Origin: CAZHTS01 sp964535315
GTDB taxonomy: Bacteria > Chloroflexota > Anaerolineae > Anaerolineales > Anaerolineaceae
Assembly (NCBI GenBank): GCA_964535315.1
Contig: CAZHTS010000016.1
Span: forward strand, 6,198 to 70,197
Reading direction: 5' to 3'
Length of the DNA: 64,000 nucleotides
Position numbers and translations under genes: made by a program. Of this stretch, positions 26,459-34,803 are shown one piece after another. How positions within the stretch are numbered: the stretch's first letter is position 1; the number at the start of each line of letters is the position of its first letter. Below the pieces are notes generated by a model. The model was not told where the DNA came from. It did not search any database and saw only the letters and a program-made list of their open reading frames with translations.

Positions 26459-26896
26459 ATGTCTTTACTCAGCGATTTCTTCGTTGCGACTCCGGCGGCC
26501 ATGCAAGCGTTTGCCGCCGAGCAAAGCCCGGTCAACTCGTTCCCCACGCTCCAGGCCGGCGCTGTCGAGGCGGTCAAACTCGTCACCCTCCAGTGCATCA
26601 TCGACGGCAGCTCGTTTGAAGAGCACGCCGATAAACTTGATGCCTTGATCGTCCGCACGGTGGACGAAGACGAAGGCCCGTGGGTGCTGACCGTTCCGGA
26701 TGTAGTGGTCGCTGCGCTGGCGCAGGCCAACGAAAAGCAGATCGCGCAATATGGAAACGATTGGGCCGCCACCGAGGAATGGGAATTGGACGGCGTTGAA
26801 CCGGACGAGATCATCGATCTGCTGAAACAACTCGCCCCCCTGGCACATCTGGCCATACAGGAGGGAAAAAAGATGTACCTGTGGGTGAGCCTGTAA
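26459..26896 (+). CDS. Small acidic hypothetical protein
   Basis: 145 residues. RBS AGGAGG precedes ATG 26459, and a TATAAT (26410-26416 area) lies upstream. The protein is acidic, with a DGVEPDEIIDLLKQL helix near the C-terminus. It loosely resembles DUF1877-type proteins in size and helix order, but I cannot confirm this. Confidence 0.6.
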   Translation: MSLLSDFFVATPAAMQAFAAEQSPVNSFPTLQAGAVEAVKLVTLQCIIDGSSFEEHADKLDALIVRTVDEDEGPWVLTVPDVVVAALAQANEKQIAQYGNDWAATEEWELDGVEPDEIIDLLKQLAPLAHLAIQEGKKMYLWVSL

Positions 26897-26902
26897 AAAC
26901 AA

Positions 26903-26949
26903 CCGGGCGTGGGCGGCGGCAAGCGATTTGAGCCCGCCCCCACGCCCGG
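26903..26949. terminator. GC-rich hairpin between genes
   Basis: CCGGGCGTGGG (26903-26913) pairs with CCCACGCCCGG (26939-26949). Seven bases after the stop of the small acidic protein. No T tract on the plus strand, so terminator function is uncertain. Confidence 0.5.
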
Positions 26950-27018
26950 GGAAAACGCCCCAAGGTGTAAAATCAATCTCGAGGGCATCTGCCAGCTATC
27001 GGGCCCAAGAGGTCTTTT

Positions 27019-28227
27019 ATGCGGCTGTTAATTCCGATTTTCTCGCCGGCAACGGGTACCTGGGGGGGGCTGACGCGCCTGCTGGCCGTGGCCGGAGCCG
27101 CCCGCCAGGCCGGGCACAGCGTGGCATTTTGCGCTTCGGGCCACCTGGCACAGACGTTGCGCGTACGCGGTTATCCGGTCTATTTCACCCCGCCCCCCAC
27201 CCTGCTTGGCCTGCCACCGTTGCTCTCGCACTGGCTGACCCAACGCTCACAGAACGCCGCCCTGCCGGTCAAACCGGGCCAATCTTTTGGCAGTATCTGG
27301 CTGGTGCAGGTGCTCTCGGGTATGGCGCGCCCCGCATACTTGCGGGCGCTGGTCGCGGCGCAGTGGGCTGCCGCACAGGACTTTCAGGCGGACGGGCTGG
27401 TCACCGACCTGGATCTGGGGGCCTATCTGCTGGCCGAAATTTGCGGCTTCCCGGTCGCCTCGATGTACCAGCAAATCATGACCGACGGCAAAGATACGCT
27501 GGCCTGGAAGCTGGTTCAGCGCGCCACCAACGCCGTGCTGGCGGCGCACCGGCGCCCCAACGTTGCGCCGGACGAACTGGCGTTTGGCCCACGGGTGTTA
27601 AAAATCGTCCCCTCCATCCCGGAACTGGAAGGGGCCGACGCCAACCGCCCGGATATCTGTTACGTTGGCAGCCTGCTGGGAGAAATTGGCGGCGGACAAC
27701 CGGACGAGTTCCGGCCCAAGGCGGGCCAGCGTTACCTGTTCGTCTATACCGGCACCGGGTCGGTCACGCAACGCCGCCTGCGCGAGGTGCTGCCGCGCCT
27801 GCTGGCCCGCCCCGCGGCGATGAAAGCCATCGTCGGCGGCGCGAATATTGCCGCAGCCGAACAGGTGGGCAACGTCACCTTTCAGCCCTATGTTTCTGCG
27901 GACACGCTGCTGCCCCATTGCGCCTGGTGCATCTGCCACGGCGGGCAGAACACCATCATCCAATCCCTGCGCCACGGTGTCCCACTGCTGGTATTCCCCG
28001 GCCCCATCTTCGAACGGCGCTTCAATGGGCGTAAGGTACAGGAAGCGGGAGCGGGATTGATGGGTGAGATCCCCAATTTTGAACCCGAATGGCTGCTGGC
28101 AGCGCTGGAAAAGCAGGATGCCTGCGCCGCCAATGCCCGGGAATTGGGCGAAAAGATCCAGGCGCTGGGTGGAGCAGTGCACGCCGTTGAGGCCATCGCC
28201 GCCTGGCTGGACGCACACAAAGGATAA
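27019..28227 (+). CDS. GT1-type (UDP-glycosyltransferase-like) glycosyltransferase
   Basis: 402 residues, GT-B fold. The N-terminal domain starts MRLLIPIFSPATGTWGGLTR; the C-terminal donor-binding region has CHGGQNTIIQSLRHGVPLL, where the His-Gly-Gly and following Gln/Asn replace the usual H-G-G-x-x-T of MGT enzymes, then FPGPIFERRFNGRKV. Likely glycosylates a lipid or small acceptor. RBS AAGAGG six bases before ATG. Followed by a lipoprotein gene after 12 bases. Confidence 0.85.
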   Translation: MRLLIPIFSPATGTWGGLTRLLAVAGAARQAGHSVAFCASGHLAQTLRVRGYPVYFTPPPTLLGLPPLLSHWLTQRSQNAALPVKPGQSFGSIWLVQVLSGMARPAYLRALVAAQWAAAQDFQADGLVTDLDLGAYLLAEICGFPVASMYQQIMTDGKDTLAWKLVQRATNAVLAAHRRPNVAPDELAFGPRVLKIVPSIPELEGADANRPDICYVGSLLGEIGGGQPDEFRPKAGQRYLFVYTGTGSVTQRRLREVLPRLLARPAAMKAIVGGANIAAAEQVGNVTFQPYVSADTLLPHCAWCICHGGQNTIIQSLRHGVPLLVFPGPIFERRFNGRKVQEAGAGLMGEIPNFEPEWLLAALEKQDACAANARELGEKIQALGGAVHAVEAIAAWLDAHKG

Positions 28228-28239
28228 GGAAAACAGGCC

Positions 28240-29472
28240 ATGAGAAAGATAATGCGCATATTCGTCCCTTTGCTGATCGGCTTTTCCATGCTGGCGTGTA
28301 ACCTGGGCGGCGCACTGTCGCCATCCACTCCAACCGCAGCGCCGGCTGCGCCCACCACCGCTGCGCCCACCGCNNNNNNNNNNNNNNNNNNNNNNNNNNN
28401 NNNNNNNNNNNNNNNNNNNNNNNNNNNNNNNNNNNNNNNNNNNNNNNNNNNNNNNNNNNNNNNNNNNNNNNNNGCGGCAGTCGCCACCACGCCGGCCGCA
28501 ACCCCAACGGCGGTGGTATTGGAACCCTGCTCGTTGGTCACGAGCGCCGATGTGGAAGCCATTCTGGGTGAACCCGCCAGCGCCCCCAGGCTGATCAACG
28601 GCGGCTGCACCTTCACCAACGCCAAAGACTCGCTCTACGCCTTCACCGTTGCCGCCGTCCAGGAACAAGAGGCCGGCGGCGTCTTACAGGGCCAGGCCAT
28701 GCTGCTCGGCTTTGCCGGCGCCAAACTGGACGAAGCGCGCATGAACAAACTCAAACTGATGGCCGCGGCGCTGGATTACAAGGGTTTCTTCAACGAACTG
28801 ATTGCGGCGGCCGAAGGTTCTCCGGCCATCCAGGCGCGCCTGATCGAAAACGGCGGAAGCGACCTGGTCTATTGGGCCTGGTTGACGGCCCAGACCCGCC
28901 GGCAAGGGGCGTTTGTGGCGCTACGCGGCGCGACGCTGGTCAACATCAACCTGGTGGTGGCCGATACCCAAACAGAAGCGGCCATGCTGGCGGCTTCTAC
29001 AACGCTGGCCGACCAGATTTTCGGCCGCCTGCCGGCCCGCTTCACCCTGCCCAGCACCACGCCTGCTGCGCCGGCGCAGCCAGACGTACAGGCCACCCCG
29101 ACCCTGGTACCCTCTCCAACGCTAATCCCATCTCCCACCCTGGTGCCGCCGGTGGGCTTACCGGCCCCCACCCCCATCGCACCGATAAACGGCATCGTGT
29201 TGGATACTTACCCGCGCCTCACCACGCTGGAATGGACGGCCGTGCCCGGCGCCAGCAAGTACGTGGTCGAGATCGAGGGTTGCAACAACAGCAAACCGAC
29301 CGAATGCTTCCCGCACCCCATGTACGAAAAAACGTCGCGCGAGACCAACCAGACGACCTACACGTTCAAGTTCCTCGGCAAACAACCGGGGCGCTGGCGG
29401 GTGTGGGCCGTGGACGGCAGCGGCCAGGACGGGGAAAAATCCGCCTGGCAGACCTTCGCCTACAGCCGTTGA
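28240..29472 (+). CDS. Lipoprotein, DUF3558-like core, interrupted by assembly gap
   Basis: The signal peptide ends in MLAC. An Ala/Pro/Thr linker runs into 100 Ns (28374-28473) and emerges as ATTPAATPTAVV, so the unread part is more of the same low-complexity linker; true length and frame across the gap are unknown. The core begins PCSLVTSADVEAILGEP, a DUF3558-like pattern. A second T/P linker (about 285-315) leads to a C-terminal Fn3-like domain (LEWTAVPGASKYVVEIEG...GRWRVWAVDGSGQDG). Likely a surface-exposed binding lipoprotein. Confidence 0.75.
   Translation: MRKIMRIFVPLLIGFSMLACNLGGALSPSTPTAAPAAPTTAAPTXXXXXXXXXXXXXXXXXXXXXXXXXXXXXXXXXXAAVATTPAATPTAVVLEPCSLVTSADVEAILGEPASAPRLINGGCTFTNAKDSLYAFTVAAVQEQEAGGVLQGQAMLLGFAGAKLDEARMNKLKLMAAALDYKGFFNELIAAAEGSPAIQARLIENGGSDLVYWAWLTAQTRRQGAFVALRGATLVNINLVVADTQTEAAMLAASTTLADQIFGRLPARFTLPSTTPAAPAQPDVQATPTLVPSPTLIPSPTLVPPVGLPAPTPIAPINGIVLDTYPRLTTLEWTAVPGASKYVVEIEGCNNSKPTECFPHPMYEKTSRETNQTTYTFKFLGKQPGRWRVWAVDGSGQDGEKSAWQTFAYSR
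28374..28473. other. Assembly gap (100 N)
   Basis: Exactly 100 Ns, the usual placeholder for a gap of unknown size, inside a repetitive Ala/Pro/Thr coding stretch that short reads would collapse. Confidence 0.98.
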
Positions 29473-29497
29473 TCGCAGCACACACAGGAAAATCAAC

Positions 29498-30511
29498 ATG
29501 AAATGTTTCGATGCCCGCTACAACGACCTGCCCAAGGCCGAACTGCATTGCCACCTCGAAGGGGCCATCCGTACCGCAACCATCCTCGACATCGCCCGCC
29601 AGTATGGCCTGCCGCTGCCGGCCGACAGCGTTGAAACGCTCGATCCGCACGTCAAAGTCTACCAACAGATGCGCGATCTGCAAGCGGTGCTGGATGCATT
29701 TGCCATCTTCCAGAACAGCATCACCTCCCCGGCGGTGGTGGAGCGCATCCTGTATGAATTATGCGAAGACGCCGCCCGCCAGAACATCCGGCTGCTCGAG
29801 GTGCGCTTCTCCCCAGATTGGGCTTTCAGCGGGCATCACCTGGATTGGGACGAGGCGCTGGCGGCGCTGTTGCGCGCCTGCGACCGCGCCAAACAACAAT
29901 TTGGCCTGGCCGTCGGCCTGATCGCCATCACCTCGCGCAGCCTGGGGGTCGTTTCGTGCGAAAAGACGGTCGATTGGGCCATCCGCCATCACGACGTCAT
30001 CCAGGCCATCGACCTGGCCGACGATGAATCCGGACACCCTATTGGCGAGTTTGTCCGGCCGGTGTGGCGCGCCAAAGACGCCGGGTTGAAAGTAACCGTG
30101 CACAGCGGCGAAGACACCCCGGCCGCGGCGGTAGTCGAGACTATCCGGGCCGTCGAGCCGGAGCGCATCGGGCATGGCATTCACATCATCGAAGACGAGA
30201 CCGCCGTCGCCCTGGTCAAAGAGCGCGGCATCACCCTGGAAGTCTGCCCGTGGAGCAACTACCTGACCCATTCGGTGGCCACCATTCAGGCTCACCCGCT
30301 CAAGCGCCTGTACGACCTGGGGGTGCGAGTCACGATCAATTCAGACGACCCCGAGGTACTGGAAACCAATCTGAACAATGAGTATCGCATCGCCCATGAA
30401 ATTCTGGGCATGAGCCTGGACGAGATCAGCGCCTGTAATCGCACGGCCGTTGCGGCGTCCTTCTTACCGGAGGACGCCAAACGGTCTGTGCTGGCGCAAT
30501 ACTTCTCCTAG
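29498..30511 (+). CDS. add: Adenosine deaminase
   Basis: 337 residues. Converts adenosine (or deoxyadenosine) to inosine. Zinc ligands and catalytic residues are visible: KAELHCHLEG (H-x-H), VHSGE (His and catalytic Glu), RIGHGI, and INSDDP (Asp pair). RBS AGGA before ATG. Together with adenine deaminase at 60449 it gives purine salvage. It converges on the selenoprotein candidate: the two stops share a CTAG, so the genes overlap by four bases. Confidence 0.92.
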   Translation: MKCFDARYNDLPKAELHCHLEGAIRTATILDIARQYGLPLPADSVETLDPHVKVYQQMRDLQAVLDAFAIFQNSITSPAVVERILYELCEDAARQNIRLLEVRFSPDWAFSGHHLDWDEALAALLRACDRAKQQFGLAVGLIAITSRSLGVVSCEKTVDWAIRHHDVIQAIDLADDESGHPIGEFVRPVWRAKDAGLKVTVHSGEDTPAAAVVETIRAVEPERIGHGIHIIEDETAVALVKERGITLEVCPWSNYLTHSVATIQAHPLKRLYDLGVRVTINSDDPEVLETNLNNEYRIAHEILGMSLDEISACNRTAVAASFLPEDAKRSVLAQYFS

Positions 30512-30984
30512 CCGGGGGCTGCGTTCAACGTATCCAACAACGCCAGTACCTCGGTATTGGCGGGGATATCTGCCATCGAATGTCCGTAGTGGACGAAACG
30601 GGCCACGCCCTGTTTGTCGACGATCACCTGCGCCGGCATGCGCCCCAGCTTAAACAGGTTGACCTCCTGCCCGTACAATTTGAGCACGCTGGCGCGTGGA
30701 TCGGGCAGACCGGTGAAAGGCAGGTCGTGGGTGCGCCAGTAGTCGGCAAAGGCGGCGGCGTTTTCCGGGCCGAGCACCAGGATCTGCGCCTGGCGTTGGA
30801 CGAATTCAGAATAGTCGTGGCGCAACTGCGCCATGTGCCGTTGGCAATACGGTCAGACAAAGCCGCGATTGAAAACCAGCAGGACGTGCGCCCGCCCGCG
30901 AAAATCGGACAGGCGCAGCGGCTCGCCCTGAAAAGTTTGCAGGGAAAAATCGGGAGCAGGGGTATTCAATGCAACGCGCGGCAT
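30508..30984 (-). CDS. Peroxiredoxin-like protein with in-frame UGA (candidate selenoprotein, UxxC)
   Basis: The reading frame from ATG 30984 runs 43 codons (MPRVALNTPAPDFSLQTF...VLLVFNRGFV), meets UGA at 30853-30855, and continues PYCQRHMAQLRHDYSEF to TAG at 30508, 158 codons in all. The UGA stands exactly where AhpC/TSA-like redoxins carry the reactive Cys (FNRGFV-C-P-Y-C), giving U-P-Y-C. A hairpin lies 19 bases downstream (30818-30833). RBS GGAGG eight bases before ATG, and its ATG overlaps the stop of the PPOX gene (TGATG). Frame, composition and conservation are intact on both sides, which argues against decay. If the UGA is a stop, this is a pseudogene. Sec machinery (selA, selB, selC, selD) is not in the window. 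Confidence 0.72.
30818..30833 (-). promoter_or_regulatory. Candidate bacterial SECIS hairpin
   Basis: On the minus strand TGGCGC-AGTT-GCGCCA: six perfect pairs and a 4-base loop with G in second position. The stem begins 19 bases and the loop 25 bases after the UGA, within the range described for bacterial SECIS elements (about 16-37 bases to the apical loop, from memory). Confidence 0.6.
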
Positions 30985-31364
30985 CAGTGCACCTCCAGTT
31001 TGATTTCCAATACAGTGTAGGTTCGCCTTTGCAGGACGGCAACCAGGGCGAACAGTTTCTTGATCAGGCCGTATTTCCGGTCGAGCAGGCCATCCACCTT
31101 ACGGGCGATTGCCTCATCGCCAACCTCGTGCGCCTGCGCCGGCAACCACTCGCCCAACAGCGCCCCGTCAGCCTTGCACGGGGCGACGTTGACCCGTCCA
31201 TTACGCCGGATACGCTTCACCTTGCCCGAATCCGCCACGGTGCGCACGAACAACGTCTCGCCGTCCTGCACGAACCACACCGGCGTCCGGACGCCGGCGC
31301 CGCTCTTACGGAAGGTCTCAAGGTTCAGATACGAATGGCCCTGCAACAAATCGACCGCCATCAT
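30984..31364 (-). CDS. PPOX-class (F420/FMN) oxidoreductase
   Basis: 126 residues from ATG 31364, with AGGAGG and seven-base spacing. Split-barrel flavin/F420-binding fold: SYLNLETFRKSGAGVRTPVWF, then TVADSGKVKRIRRNGRVNVAPC, the typical pattern of PPOX-class F420-dependent proteins. Its TGA overlaps the ATG of the redoxin gene, so the two are translated together; a joint redox role is likely. Cofactor (F420 or flavin) cannot be decided from sequence alone. Confidence 0.85.
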   Translation of the reverse strand: MMAVDLLQGHSYLNLETFRKSGAGVRTPVWFVQDGETLFVRTVADSGKVKRIRRNGRVNVAPCKADGALLGEWLPAQAHEVGDEAIARKVDGLLDRKYGLIKKLFALVAVLQRRTYTVLEIKLEVH

Positions 31365-31423
31365 GTTTTTTCCTCCTGGCAACTGCAAAAACGCTGCTTA
31401 TGCGGATTTGAAACGTTAATTTA

Positions 31424-31448
31424 ATTGGACAATCTACTATAATCCAAT
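31424..31448 (+). promoter_or_regulatory. -10 region within a short inverted repeat
   Basis: ATTGGA (31424-31429) and TCCAAT (31443-31448) flank a TATAAT (31438-31443). It lies about 70 bases before the cupin gene and could be its promoter. No -35 recognised. Confidence 0.35.
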
Positions 31449-31515
31449 CTTACATCGCATGTATCGGGTTATCCAGTATTTGTACAGGGTTTATCGAATT
31501 ATCTCGAGGCAAATC

Positions 31516-32040
31516 ATGCTACCAGAAGTCAAAAAAATGATCGAGCTTTACGGGCTCGCCCCCCTTCCGGTAGAAGGGACGCTTTATACCCAGACGTACC
31601 GCTCACAACAAACAACCGCCAACGGCGGCCCGTTGGGGACGGCGATCATTGCGCTGTACTGCGAAGAGCCGTATAGCGTTTCGCTTTTCCACCGCCTATC
31701 CGTCGACGAGGTCTGGCATTTCTACGCCGGCGATCCGCTACGCCTGGTGCTGCTCTACCCCGACGGATCCAGCCGGGAGGTCATCATGGGCAACGATTTC
31801 GAGGCGGGGCAGGCGGTGCAGTTTGTCGTTCCGGCGGGCGTCTGGCAGGCCGGGCACATGCTGGCGGGCGGGCGCTATTCGCTCTATGGCTGTACGATGG
31901 CCCCCGGTTTCAACAGCAGCATATTTGAAGGCGGCAGCCGCAGCCAGCTGCTGGCAGCCTATCCTCAACGGGCAGAGGATATCCGCCGGCTGTGCTGCGC
32001 CGACGGCGTCACCTGCATGCCCACCGATTTTAACGGTTAA
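31516..32040 (+). CDS. DUF985 cupin-domain protein
   Basis: 174 residues from ATG 31516, preceded by GAGG; an upstream ATG at 31459 has no RBS. The cupin strand pattern is HRLSVDEVWHFYAGDPLRLVLLYPDG, then VVPAGVWQAGHMLAGGRYSLYGCTMAPGF-like segments, which identify DUF985. Metal-binding positions are likely, function unknown. Divergent from the PPOX gene. Confidence 0.82.
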   Translation: MLPEVKKMIELYGLAPLPVEGTLYTQTYRSQQTTANGGPLGTAIIALYCEEPYSVSLFHRLSVDEVWHFYAGDPLRLVLLYPDGSSREVIMGNDFEAGQAVQFVVPAGVWQAGHMLAGGRYSLYGCTMAPGFNSSIFEGGSRSQLLAAYPQRAEDIRRLCCADGVTCMPTDFNG

Positions 32041-32085
32041 ACCAATATCAGCCGGCCCCCGGCTCCTGCGAAAAGAGAAAAATCA

Positions 32086-32122
32086 GGGTGTTTTACGGCG
32101 CTTTTCATACCGCAAAACACCC
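32086..32122 (-). terminator. Terminator between cupin and uppP genes
   Basis: GGGTGTTTT pairs with AAAACACCC (9 bp), plus three more pairs after one mismatch. In the minus direction it is followed by TGATTTTTCTCTTTT, so it suits the end of the uppP operon. Confidence 0.65.
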
Positions 32123-32217
32123 CAAAATTTCTTCTCGGTTTCTTTGGGGGCGAATGGACAACCCCGTTCAAATACGAACCCGCCGTCGCATCCTGGCGGA
32201 AGGAGAAAACGGGATGT

Positions 32218-33066
32218 CTAGTGGAACAACCCCATTGCCCCCGCCCCCAACACCAGCAGGGCAAAGCCCATGCGATAAAAGGCAAAACCGCGCATCGGGT
32301 TGTTCTTGAGATAGGCAATAAAGCGGTCGATCACAAACAGCGCCACCAGGAACGCCACCCCAAAGCCAATCGCCAGCGAAACGTACTCACTTTGCCCCAG
32401 GGCCGCCGTCCCGCCAATTTCCAACAATTTCATGAAGCTCACCCCCACCAGGGCCGGGATGGCCAGGAAGAACGAGAACTCAGCCGCCGCCACGGTGGAC
32501 AGCCCCGCCACCCAGCCGCCGATAATGGTCGAAGCCGAGCGCGACATACCCGGGATAATCGCCAGGCACTGAAACAGGCCAACGGTCAACGCCTGCCGGG
32601 CAGTCAGATGAATTTCTTGCGAGACCGCCCCATTGTCCTTTAATTTGCGCTCGGCATAGATCATCCACACCCCACCGGCAAACAGGGCGATGGCCACCGA
32701 GACGGCATTGAAGAAGTAGTAATCGGCCAGATCATCCAGCAGCACCTGACAGATGAAGCCGGGGATACAGGCGATGACGATCATCAGCCAGAAACGCAGC
32801 CCGGAGCGCTCGTAACCGGCCTTGGCCGGGAAGAAATTGACCAACGTATCGACAATCTTTTTCCAGTACAGCACCACAACGGCCAGGATGGCGCCCAACT
32901 GAATCACGTAAGTATACATCTCGACATACTGCGGGCTCAGCCCGCTAAAATCAATCAGGTTCTCGACGATGATCAGGTGACCGGTCGACGATATCGGCAG
33001 GAATTCGGTGATGCCTTCCACAAAGCCCAACAGGGCCGACTTGAGGATCAGTAACAGTGTTTCCAT
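32218..33066 (-). CDS. uppP: Undecaprenyl-diphosphatase (UppP/BacA)
   Basis: 282 residues, multi-spanning membrane enzyme that recycles undecaprenyl pyrophosphate for wall synthesis and confers bacitracin tolerance. Signatures: GFVEGITEFLPISSTGH and IIPGMSRSASTIIGG, the two catalytic blocks. Start six bases after the permease stop, so it is the last gene of the RR-HK-ABC-permease cassette. Confidence 0.94.
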   Translation of the reverse strand: METLLLILKSALLGFVEGITEFLPISSTGHLIIVENLIDFSGLSPQYVEMYTYVIQLGAILAVVVLYWKKIVDTLVNFFPAKAGYERSGLRFWLMIVIACIPGFICQVLLDDLADYYFFNAVSVAIALFAGGVWMIYAERKLKDNGAVSQEIHLTARQALTVGLFQCLAIIPGMSRSASTIIGGWVAGLSTVAAAEFSFFLAIPALVGVSFMKLLEIGGTAALGQSEYVSLAIGFGVAFLVALFVIDRFIAYLKNNPMRGFAFYRMGFALLVLGAGAMGLFH

Positions 33067-33072
33067 ATCGTT

Positions 33073-33807
33073 TTAGTTTATATCCGTTTTGACAAAATAG
33101 ATCAACGTGAGCACCGCCCCAACCAGGCTGGTGATCGCAATCGAAATCATAGAATAGTACGGCGGGTACTCGGGCCGGTAGGTGTTGCTGGCGACGTTTA
33201 ACACCGCCGACCAGGGGAACAACGCCCGATATTCCGAATTGGCCACCATCACGTTTGCCATCGTCACCACCGTGGCAAACACCACCGTCGGGATGTAATT
33301 CTTGAACAGGATGGCCACCAATACAATCGGCGTCGAGAGCGCAAACAACAGACCGCCGCTGACCACGAACTCCCGCAAAGATTGTAACAGAATTGCCGTA
33401 TTCAGACCGGCAAACTGCCCGATCAGCCCCAAAATCACGGTCGTTCCCCAGGAAACAAAAGAGATGCCCATGATCCAGATGAACAAAAGGATCAGCTTGC
33501 TGGCAACGAACCTCACCCTGGAGACAGGGATGGTCAACAGGTTGTCCAGCGTGCGTTCGGCGTACTCGCGGTTAAACAGGTAGGTGGTGATTACGCTAAA
33601 CAAGGGCACACCGGTCAGGAAGACGATGCCAAAATCGGTTTCGCCAAAAAGTTTCTGGAATTCGAGAACGGTCCACGGTTCCCTGGCGCGCATCCCCATA
33701 AAACCGATAAAGCACAACAGCGGCGTTGCGGTGGCCCCTACCAGGCTCATCAAAAACATCATCGAACGTTTCAGCTTTAAAAGCTCGGTATACACCAGGT
33801 TAACCAA
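33073..33807 (-). CDS. ABC-2-type transporter permease
   Basis: 244 residues with six hydrophobic segments; NREYAERTLDNLLTIPVSR is the cytoplasmic loop typical of BcrB/lantibiotic-immunity-type permeases. It overlaps the ATPase gene by eight bases and precedes uppP by six. Likely removes a membrane-acting peptide together with the ATPase. Confidence 0.85.
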   Translation of the reverse strand: MVNLVYTELLKLKRSMMFLMSLVGATATPLLCFIGFMGMRAREPWTVLEFQKLFGETDFGIVFLTGVPLFSVITTYLFNREYAERTLDNLLTIPVSRVRFVASKLILLFIWIMGISFVSWGTTVILGLIGQFAGLNTAILLQSLREFVVSGGLLFALSTPIVLVAILFKNYIPTVVFATVVTMANVMVANSEYRALFPWSAVLNVASNTYRPEYPPYYSMISIAITSLVGAVLTLIYFVKTDIN

Positions 33808-34720
33808 TGTCTCCTCCTCCGATCAATTTGACAAAATAATCTTCCAGGCGATCTGCGCTCAGGTTGACCTTTGCCACTTCGATGCCATTTCCCACCAGCA
33901 GGGTGTTGATCTTTGCCTGCTGGTCCAGATGCGAGTACACACGGATGTTGCCTTCCTCGTGTACTTCATAATCCGCGATGTGAAAATGCCGTTCCAACAA
34001 CATAACCGCCTTGCTTTCATTGGAAACTTGAAGCTCGAGATACTTGCGGTTACGCCGGCGCAATTCTTCAAGCGTGACCTCTTCCAACAACCGGCCCTCA
34101 TGGATCACGCCGATGCGGTCCGCCAGTTGCTCCACCTCAGACAGGATGTGGCTGGAGATCAAGACGGTGATCTTGCGTTCCTGCGCCAGCGTGCGGATCA
34201 TGCGGCGAATTTCCTTGATGCCAATCGGGTCCAGGCCGTTGGTGGGCTCGTCCAGGATGAGCAATTCGGGATGGTGCAGGATGGCCCGGGCAATTCCCAG
34301 GCGCTGTTTCATACCCAATGAATAGTGCCCGACCCCCTTGTGGGGCTCGTGCTGCAACCCCACAATTTCTAACGCTTCCTGGATGGCGTTGGCCTTCTGA
34401 ATGCCCATCAGCCGGGCGTTGATCGACAGATTCTCGCGGGCAGTCAGGTTTTCATAAAAGCCCGAGAATTCAACGATCGACCCGATGCGTCGCAAAATTG
34501 CCGGCGCGTTCTTGAAAAAATCCTCGCCGAAGATCTCAATTTGCCCCTGGGTGGGCCGGATCAGGCCCAACAACATACGAATAGTGGTAGTCTTACCGGC
34601 GCCGTTGCGCCCCAAGAAACCGTAAATTTCGCCCTGGGGCACGTTCATCTGGAGCGAATCCACCACCTTTTGTTTACCGTAAATCTTGGTCAGACCGGTA
34701 GTCTTAATAACAACATTCAT
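33800..34720 (-). CDS. ABC transporter ATPase (BcrA-like)
   Basis: 306 residues. Walker A GRNGAGKTTT, signature YSLGMKQR, Walker B LLILDEPTNGLDP, H-loop SSHILSEVE, plus a C-terminal extension of about 80 residues, as in BcrA-type drug/peptide exporters. RBS AGGA before ATG 34720. Works with the overlapping permease gene. Confidence 0.92.
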   Translation of the reverse strand: MNVVIKTTGLTKIYGKQKVVDSLQMNVPQGEIYGFLGRNGAGKTTTIRMLLGLIRPTQGQIEIFGEDFFKNAPAILRRIGSIVEFSGFYENLTARENLSINARLMGIQKANAIQEALEIVGLQHEPHKGVGHYSLGMKQRLGIARAILHHPELLILDEPTNGLDPIGIKEIRRMIRTLAQERKITVLISSHILSEVEQLADRIGVIHEGRLLEEVTLEELRRRNRKYLELQVSNESKAVMLLERHFHIADYEVHEEGNIRVYSHLDQQAKINTLLVGNGIEVAKVNLSADRLEDYFVKLIGGGDIG

Positions 34721-34803
34721 GTTTACGTCCTGTTGATAAGGTGACTGTTTACTGCATTTTCACCATTATAAACAGGCGGCTTTAAAGATCACTTACCCGT
34801 TTC

